This document shows, in pieces, positions 6,004 to 10,524 of a stretch of 10,524 nt of DNA (position 1 is its first letter; every line of letters begins with the position of its first letter). Origin of the DNA: JBOGWY01 sp050694015 (GTDB lineage Bacteria > Actinomycetota > CADDZG01 > WHSQ01); contig JBOGWY010000248.1 of the NCBI GenBank assembly GCA_050694015.1, positions 1 to 10,524 of the forward strand, given 5' to 3'. The position numbers and the translations under genes are program-made. The notes beneath the pieces were generated by a model. It saw only the letters and a list, made by a program, of their open reading frames with translations. It was not told the DNA's origin and made no database searches.

Positions 6004-8314
6004 GTGTGACCACTTCCGCGCTGCCGTTGCCGGCCGGGGTGGGTGGGGAGTCCGAGGTGGGTGGGGAGTCCGAGGTGGGTGGGGAGTCCGGGCTGGGTGG
6101 AGGGAACGCGTACTGGTCGTCTACCCGGTAACGCGACGGGACGAAGACCTGTCCTCCGCCGGGTCGCACCAGGTCCTTGATCTCGAGGCGGCGGTCCTCC
6201 GCCGCGCGCAGATCGGCTACGAGACTCGGAACGACGATGCGGTGTCTGATCGCCAGCGCGCGGAGCCATCTATCGCGCAGGTCGAACATGAATTGACCGA
6301 GCCCACCCGTCGTCATCATGAGGAGCCCGATGCCGCCGATCCCGGTGACGAACGTCATCAACGCATCAGGAAGCTGGAAGATGTTCACGACGCCGAACCA
6401 CACCGCGCCGATCAACGGCGACGCGACCGACCCGAATCCGCCGATCACCGTGTAGAGGAACGCGGTAAGGCTTGCTCCGGCGCCGTAGGCCTGCGGCTCG
6501 ATACCGAACTGCTGAAACGCAAGGAGCCCGCCGGCGAAGGCGGCCAGGAACCCGGACACGGCGAATGCAGAGAGGCGCATGCGGACGAGATCGATCGTGA
6601 ACGCTTGGGCTGCCGGTTCGTTATCGCGCGCCGCGATCAGTCCCCGGCCCCACGCGCTGCGTCTGAGACCCACGACGACCGTCGTCACGGCAACCAGCAC
6701 AACGAACACCGAGTAGTAGAAGACCCTGGCGTCGGCCATGTCCATCCCGAACAGCAGCGGGCGATCGAGCTCGTCCGGCACTAAGCCGCCGAGATAGCGC
6801 TCGTTCAACAGCAACACTGCGGCCGTCAGGCTGAAAGCGAGGCTCATGATCGCGAGGTGCAGACCTCGCAACTTCAGCGCGGGGATCCCGACGATCGTGG
6901 CGCACAACGCTCCCGCGAGACCTCCCGCCACCAGAGCCAGCGGGAACGGCCACCCCGACACCGCGGTCACCCACGCCCCTACCGCGGCGAACCCGAACTG
7001 CCCCAGACTGATCTGTCCGGCCCAACCCGTCAGCACGAGCAGGGAGAGAAAGATCATCGCGTTGACCAAGACGTAGGACGAGACGTTCGTCTCGGCCGGA
7101 GACAGGATCCACGGCAAACCCAACAAGACGAAGCCCGCTATCGCGATCCCCCACCGTCGGCGGGACCTCACTTCGGGCAGGGACTTCAGCTCTTGAGGGA
7201 TCGGGCGGATCTCGCGCGCGGCCCGCCACGCGTCCGCTTGCTGCGCATCCGATCGGACGACCTCACGTCTCTGCAACAGGAGGCTGACCCCGATGATCAC
7301 TACCAGCGCGGCATCGAGAGGAAGAGCGGAGCCGAACGAGAACAAGGACACCTCTTCGAGCGCGCCCAAGACGAGGGCGCCGGCGGCCGCGACCGGAAGG
7401 CTCGTCAGGCGAGCGATCACCGCGGCCGCCAGTATCCGAACGAGCAGGTTGATGTCGAGCCCGCCATTCTCCAATCCCAGCTCGAGCCCACCCCGCATGG
7501 CCTCGAGAACGGTCGCGATGCCGGCAAGTGCCCCCGCGATCAGCCACACCCGCGACCCCACCGCCTCCACGTTGATCCCCAGGGTTGATGCGCGCGTCGG
7601 ATTCTCGGCTGCGGCGCGGATGGCGCGTCCCGTTCGGCTCCTTTTCAGATAGACGACGAGGAGCGGCACAACGACAACGAGCATGATGATGCCGAGCAGC
7701 TGGTCCGCTCGCAGGATGGCCGGATCGAGGGAAAGGCTCGCCTTGAAGGGCGCACCGGCGGCTTCGAGCCCCAAGTCGGCTTCGCGCTGGGACTCGCTGG
7801 CGAGAAGATCGGGGAGTGCGTCGGCGACCCTGTTGAGCACCGCGACACCGAAGATCGTCGCGATCGTCGCGATCAGCCGCGGCGAGTCGGCGAAGCGTTT
7901 GATCACGAGCCGTCGCAGCACCCAGCCGATCCCCGCCGCGAGCACGATCGCGGCGACAAGGCCAAGCGTGTAGTTGACCGCGGCGTACCACCCGGGCTCG
8001 CGTTCGAAGCACGGGCACACGGCCCGAGCCATACGAAGGAGGGGGTCGAAAGTGATCATCGCGACGAAGAAGATCCCGCCGACGGATCCGATTGCGACCT
8101 GCGCGAAGTTGATGATGCGATCGCTCCGGTAGACGAGAACGATCGCTACGGCATAAAGACCGAGGATCGCGCCGCGCGCGATCCCGACGCCGTAGATGCC
8201 TAGAGGTACGGCTTCCTTCTGGAATGAAAGGCCCGCGATCGCGACCACGGCGATCAGCGCTAGCGCCGCGCCGGGACCCACGCGTCCCAGCCGAGTCCGC
8301 GGTCTCGAGCTCAT
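5996..8314 (-). CDS. Fused LivH-LivM branched-chain amino-acid-type ABC permease
   Basis: This 772-residue protein joins two HAAT-family permease subunits that are usually separate genes. The LivH half (about 15-350) carries RSDRIINFAQ (63-72), the paired LIATIATIFG (147-156) and the ATPase-contact motif AIRAAAENPTRASTLGI (231-247). The linker at 351-385 is charged. The LivM half (about 386-675) has GWAGQISLGQFGFAAVGAW (430-448), the loop GRGLIAARDNEPAAQAF (556-572) and YTVIGGFGSVASPLIGA (621-637). A cytoplasmic tail (about 676-772) ends in a Pro-Ser-Asp repeat (738-760) encoded by an 18-bp tandem repeat. The fusion supplies both halves of the membrane pore in one chain. The start is ATG 8314, 40 bp after the binding-protein stop, with only a weak purine-rich RBS. 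Substrate could be branched-chain amino acids, other amino acids, urea or aromatic acids; the sequence does not decide. Confidence 0.93.
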   Translation of the reverse strand: MSSRPRTRLGRVGPGAALALIAVVAIAGLSFQKEAVPLGIYGVGIARGAILGLYAVAIVLVYRSDRIINFAQVAIGSVGGIFFVAMITFDPLLRMARAVCPCFEREPGWYAAVNYTLGLVAAIVLAAGIGWVLRRLVIKRFADSPRLIATIATIFGVAVLNRVADALPDLLASESQREADLGLEAAGAPFKASLSLDPAILRADQLLGIIMLVVVVPLLVVYLKRSRTGRAIRAAAENPTRASTLGINVEAVGSRVWLIAGALAGIATVLEAMRGGLELGLENGGLDINLLVRILAAAVIARLTSLPVAAAGALVLGALEEVSLFSFGSALPLDAALVVIIGVSLLLQRREVVRSDAQQADAWRAAREIRPIPQELKSLPEVRSRRRWGIAIAGFVLLGLPWILSPAETNVSSYVLVNAMIFLSLLVLTGWAGQISLGQFGFAAVGAWVTAVSGWPFPLALVAGGLAGALCATIVGIPALKLRGLHLAIMSLAFSLTAAVLLLNERYLGGLVPDELDRPLLFGMDMADARVFYYSVFVVLVAVTTVVVGLRRSAWGRGLIAARDNEPAAQAFTIDLVRMRLSAFAVSGFLAAFAGGLLAFQQFGIEPQAYGAGASLTAFLYTVIGGFGSVASPLIGAVWFGVVNIFQLPDALMTFVTGIGGIGLLMMTTGGLGQFMFDLRDRWLRALAIRHRIVVPSLVADLRAAEDRRLEIKDLVRPGGGQVFVPSRYRVDDQYAFPPPSPDSPPTSDSPPTSDSPPTPAGNGSAEVVTHV
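6038..6103. repeat. 18-bp G-rich tandem repeat inside the LivHM tail
   Basis: The unit ggtgggtggggagtccga occurs at 6038-6055, 6056-6073 and 6074-6091 (last base changed), with a degenerate fourth partial copy to about 6103. Eighteen bases equal six codons, so copy-number changes keep the frame. On the coding (minus) strand it encodes the repeated Asp-Ser-Pro-Pro-Thr-Ser unit near the permease C-terminus. The plus strand, which is the template strand, carries closely spaced runs of three and four G and could form a G-quadruplex with one longer loop. Confidence 0.92.
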
Positions 8315-8354
8315 CCCGTCTCGCCCTGCGCCTGCGGGTGGACCGACTGGTGCA

Positions 8355-10028
8355 TCAGCACTCTTCGAAGAACGCAGGATCGTCGGGGGCCCGGCCCCAC
8401 TGCTCGGGCTCGAAGCGCAGTCCGTCCGCGACGAAACACATCCTGCCCACTGTCGATGGGTCCACGGTGCCGCGTGCCCGCGGGTGCAACCAATACATGA
8501 TCGCGTCCGCGCTCCGGAAGTGACGGCCGCCGGGGAAACCGACCTTCGCCTGCCACAACGGAGCCACTCCGCCGATCCCCGGGTTGGGGAACGTCGTCTC
8601 GTGCAACGCGCGCTCGAAGGTGGCGGGTGTTAGCTCCGGCCCCGCCATCTGGATACCGGACGACAGCAGCAGCAACTGCCAGTAGACGCGTGTGTACTGC
8701 CAGTACCAACCACCGTGATCCGCGGACGGATCGCCCTCTTTCATCGCCCAGTAGTACGGCATGTCCTGCTTGGGCATCCATCGGTTCTTGTAGGTGATGC
8801 CGAAGACGTGCTCGTTCTGCGGCCGGGCGGTGTTGCGGTCAAAGCTGTTCTCGTAGTCGTTCAGCGCGTACTGCGGAGCGATCCACTCCGGGGAATATCC
8901 CTGCTGCGTCGCCGCCGGCATGAACCCTTCGGCCGCCGAGGGGTTGTAGCAAAGACAGATCAACGAAGTGACGCCCTCGTTCTTCATCCTGAGGATCGGG
9001 GTCTGAGCCTCCGAAGCGTTCGCCGGGCTCGGCGCCTCCGTCGTCACCGGGCGCACCCCGCACGCCCCGAGCGCCGATAGCAGAGGTGCGGTGTCCGGGA
9101 TCGTTCCGTCCTTCAGCCGCTCGGCGATGACGCCGAACTTCCGCGTCTCCGCCGCGTTCTCCGGCCGCCCCGCGTACTCTGGTGGTTCGCCTTCGAGCAC
9201 GCTGCACGTGAACTTCCCGAGCCCGGAGAGCAGCGTGTCGATACTGACCTCTGGACTCCATATGTACGGCGCGTTCGCCCTCAGCCTGGCTTCGGTGGCC
9301 AGTGCGGGGACGTCGAACAAGGTGGAGATAACGCCTCTGCGGGCCAGGTCCTCGTAATAGGTGAACTCACCGCCGCGCCGGTCCATGTAACCGGTGGACG
9401 CGAACGCGTCCAATTCCTCGTCCACGAAGGCTGCGTCCGCCTGCATGTCGGCGGGATTCGGTTCCGCGAAACTGTCGCCGCGCGCTATGTAGTAGAGGGG
9501 CCGGATCTTGCGTCCGTAGAATTCGAACCGGCTGTTGAAGAAACCGACGATCGCGTCGACCACCTTCTCGTCGTAGCCGAAGAACTCCCCGTTCGGGATC
9601 GCGATGCGGATCTCGCTGGCCGTAACGCCCTTCGAGGTCGCGCCTCCGTTGTCGCCCTCCCAATACGGGACGCAGGGCGGTGATTGCGGGTCCTCGATCT
9701 GGCGAGGGGGATTACCGACGCAGGCGCGCACCTGTGCCGTCCTGATGGGTTTCGTTTTCGAGTCGTTCCCGCGGTCCCGTTTGTTCCTCGGGCGCTCCTT
9801 ATCCTTGCCGCCGCTTCCGGCGAAATCGCCCTCGCCCCCGAAGTCGCTCGCCTGCTCCGAGGGAGCTTCCTCGATCTGGTCGACGGCGGTGGGCGCGAAC
9901 TCGGCGATCGTCGGCGGTGGGGGCTGGTCTGCTGCGAAGGCGACTACGCCGACGAGGAGGAGAACCACGAGACTCGTGGCGGAGTACACGAGGCCGGGTA
10001 GCCGAGGTCGCTTGGGGTCTCCGCGCAT
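8355..10028 (-). CDS. Secreted substrate-binding protein of a BCAA/HAAT-type ABC importer
   Basis: The 557-residue product starts with a signal-type N-terminus: basic residues 3-9, a hydrophobic core at about 14-31, and an A-F-A site (30-32) that signal peptidase I could cut. No lipobox cysteine follows, so it may be secreted freely or kept by an uncleaved helix. Residues 34-100 are low-complexity, with a highly charged cluster at 75-93. The folded part begins near C103/C119, which could form a disulfide, and from about 134 (GVTASEIRIAIPNG, 134-147) resembles type I periplasmic binding proteins of the LivJ/LivK kind. SLICLCYNPSAAEGFMPAAT (355-374) fits the second lobe. It is longer than classical LivJ (about 370 residues), partly from the N-terminal linker. 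Position directly before LivHM supports the role. The ATG at 10028 is preceded by only a weak RBS; AAGGAAGG lies 17 nt upstream. Confidence 0.85.
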   Translation of the reverse strand: MRGDPKRPRLPGLVYSATSLVVLLLVGVVAFAADQPPPPTIAEFAPTAVDQIEEAPSEQASDFGGEGDFAGSGGKDKERPRNKRDRGNDSKTKPIRTAQVRACVGNPPRQIEDPQSPPCVPYWEGDNGGATSKGVTASEIRIAIPNGEFFGYDEKVVDAIVGFFNSRFEFYGRKIRPLYYIARGDSFAEPNPADMQADAAFVDEELDAFASTGYMDRRGGEFTYYEDLARRGVISTLFDVPALATEARLRANAPYIWSPEVSIDTLLSGLGKFTCSVLEGEPPEYAGRPENAAETRKFGVIAERLKDGTIPDTAPLLSALGACGVRPVTTEAPSPANASEAQTPILRMKNEGVTSLICLCYNPSAAEGFMPAATQQGYSPEWIAPQYALNDYENSFDRNTARPQNEHVFGITYKNRWMPKQDMPYYWAMKEGDPSADHGGWYWQYTRVYWQLLLLSSGIQMAGPELTPATFERALHETTFPNPGIGGVAPLWQAKVGFPGGRHFRSADAIMYWLHPRARGTVDPSTVGRMCFVADGLRFEPEQWGRAPDDPAFFEEC

Positions 10029-10081
10029 GTATCCGTTCTCGCCGGCCTTCCTTGGTCGATCGGTCCGAGCCTAGGTATTCG

Positions 10082-10093
10082 CCGCCGCGGCGG
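10082..10093. promoter_or_regulatory. 12-bp perfect GC palindrome in the leader
   Basis: The sequence ccgccgcggcgg equals its own reverse complement. It lies 54 bp upstream of the binding-protein ATG and downstream of the candidate promoter. A pure GC palindrome can arise by chance in DNA of this composition, so the evidence for an operator is weak. Confidence 0.3.
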
Positions 10094-10108
10094 TCCCGCC
10101 CCGTCCCC

Positions 10109-10133
10109 GGCCGGAAAAGACTGCCATCCGGCC
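10109..10133. promoter_or_regulatory. 7-bp inverted repeat with 11-base loop in the leader
   Basis: The arms ggccgga (10109-10115) and tccggcc (10127-10133) are exact reverse complements around 11 bases. In the minus-strand transcript this would form a stable stem-loop between the candidate transcription start and the binding-protein gene. It is followed by a G-rich stretch, not a T-run, so it is not an intrinsic terminator. It could be a repressor site or a 5'-UTR structure. Confidence 0.4.
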
Positions 10134-10172
10134 CAAAAGCACTGATATCTCTCTGGTAGCGGCCTACTTGTA

Positions 10173-10181
10173 ATCCTAGCA
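10173..10181 (-). promoter_or_regulatory. Candidate extended -10 promoter for the transporter operon
   Basis: Read on the minus strand this is TGCTAGGAT: a TG-n extension followed by TAGGAT, a good actinobacterial-style -10 hexamer. No convincing -35 hexamer is present 16-18 bp upstream, which is compatible with an extended -10 promoter but also with chance. It lies 62 bp downstream of the M15 stop and about 145 bp upstream of the binding-protein start, the only sizeable non-coding gap in the window. Confidence 0.35.
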
Positions 10182-10243
10182 TGACAGGTGCTCGGCTCCG
10201 GGACGCCACCAGGCCTGAAGCGCCTAGGGATGCCCCCGGCCCA

Positions 10244-10524
10244 CTACGACCGAAGTAGCGACGTCAGTTCGAAGTGCATCGGATCGGGCGGACTCCACCG
10301 ACCGCCCCACGAGAACCCCCAGCGCTCGAACGTACGGACGATCTTTGGATGGATCTCGCCACGCGTCCCGACCGCGTTGGTGGTGACGTTCACGTCGAAG
10401 GCGAGACCGAAGGCGTGCATCGAAAGGGGGCTCTGGGGGTTGTGTTCGATGAAACGAGGCACGAAGCAGCCGCCATAGTCGTTCGGGTCGAGCAGGTGCC
10501 CGAGCCCGCGGCTCTCGATCTCCT
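10244..10524 (-). CDS. M15-type peptidoglycan peptidase (D-Ala-D-Ala carboxypeptidase-like), C-terminal part
   Basis: The frame is open from the right edge to TAG (10246-10244), giving about 92 residues; the true start lies outside the window. Visible motifs are PRFIEHN, then SMHAFGLAFDVN with the S-x-H-x-x-G-x-A-x-D pattern that supplies two zinc ligands (His and Asp), and near the end GFSWGGRW followed by DPMHFEL, whose His is the third zinc ligand. This order matches the C-terminal half of Peptidase_M15_4/VanY-like metallopeptidases, which cut peptide bonds in peptidoglycan stems or cross-links. A GTG at 10462 could open a shorter frame, but residues upstream of it (YGGCF) fit the family, so it is not the start. 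Same strand as the transporter operon, but separated by 215 bp and probably an independent unit. Confidence 0.87.
   Translation of the reverse strand, partial: EIESRGLGHLLDPNDYGGCFVPRFIEHNPQSPLSMHAFGLAFDVNVTTNAVGTRGEIHPKIVRTFERWGFSWGGRWSPPDPMHFELTSLLRS

Larger units (their letters stand above)
10029..10243. other. Intergenic leader region between M15 peptidase and transporter operon
   Basis: This 215-bp stretch has no convincing coding sequence. It separates the M15 stop (10246-10244) from the binding-protein ATG (10028). It contains a candidate extended -10 promoter (10173-10181), a 7-bp inverted repeat (10109-10133) and a 12-bp GC palindrome (10082-10093). I recognise no known riboswitch and no intrinsic terminator with a T-run. 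If the promoter is real, the operon has an untranslated leader of roughly 135-140 nt. Confidence 0.6.

Noticed and set aside
6038..6103. The tandem repeat as a CRISPR-like or non-coding array
   Set aside because: Units are directly adjacent with no spacers, and they lie in frame within the permease gene.
7854..7875. Short repeated gatcgtcgc string
   Set aside because: It encodes the Ile-Ala-Thr-Ile-Ala-Thr segment typical of LivH-type permeases, so protein sequence explains it.
10066..10075. Second -10-like hexamer TAGGCT on the minus strand closer to the binding-protein gene
   Set aside because: There is no -35 match at usual spacing and no TG extension; it is weaker than the 10173-10181 candidate.
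10209..10228. Imperfect hairpin (AGGC/GCCT arms) downstream of the M15 stop as a terminator
   Set aside because: The stem is only four contiguous base pairs plus a bulge and no T-run follows on the transcribed strand.
10188..10478. Plus-strand 96-residue frame at the right end
   Set aside because: It is antisense to the M15 peptidase domain, whose zinc-ligand motifs are clearly readable on the minus strand.

Overview
The window looks like one strand of a high-GC bacterial chromosome. Every gene I can support is on the minus strand, so transcription runs from high to low coordinates. GC-rich codon use, the fused branched-chain-amino-acid (BCAA)-type transporter proteins and a TAGGAT-type -10 candidate suggest an actinobacterium (Actinomycetota), possibly a poorly characterised lineage. 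That placement is inferred from style and was not computed.

Layout in transcription order. (1) The 3' end of an M15-type peptidoglycan peptidase gene (10244 to beyond the right edge). (2) A 215-bp gap with a candidate extended -10 promoter and two dyad symmetries. (3) A BCAA/HAAT-type ABC importer compressed into three proteins: a secreted substrate-binding protein (8355-10028), a LivH-LivM permease fusion (5996-8314), and a 1055-residue fusion of an MFS carrier domain with both ATPase subunits, LivF-like then LivG-like (2836-6003). (4) A MoxR AAA+ ATPase (1772-2839), a DUF58 membrane protein (444-1775), and the first 133 residues of a multi-spanning membrane protein (1-400) that by position is probably the transglutaminase-like TgpA partner of the MoxR-DUF58 set.

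The genes are tightly packed. The substrate-binding protein and permease are 40 bp apart. The permease and MFS-ABC genes overlap by 8 bp. MFS-ABC and MoxR overlap by 4 bp (ATGA), and MoxR and DUF58 by 4 bp (GTGA). DUF58 and the last gene are 43 bp apart, and that gap holds a perfect 9-bp dyad. This suggests one polycistronic unit in which import and a MoxR/DUF58 module are made together.

Likely cooperation: the substrate-binding protein delivers an amino-acid-like or other small organic ligand to the LivHM pore, and the fused NBD pair supplies ATP hydrolysis. The role of the MFS domain tethered to those ATPases is unknown. It is the most unusual item here, although similar fusions may already sit in actinobacterial genome annotations. 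No RNA genes, insertion sequences, CRISPR arrays or plus-strand genes were found.
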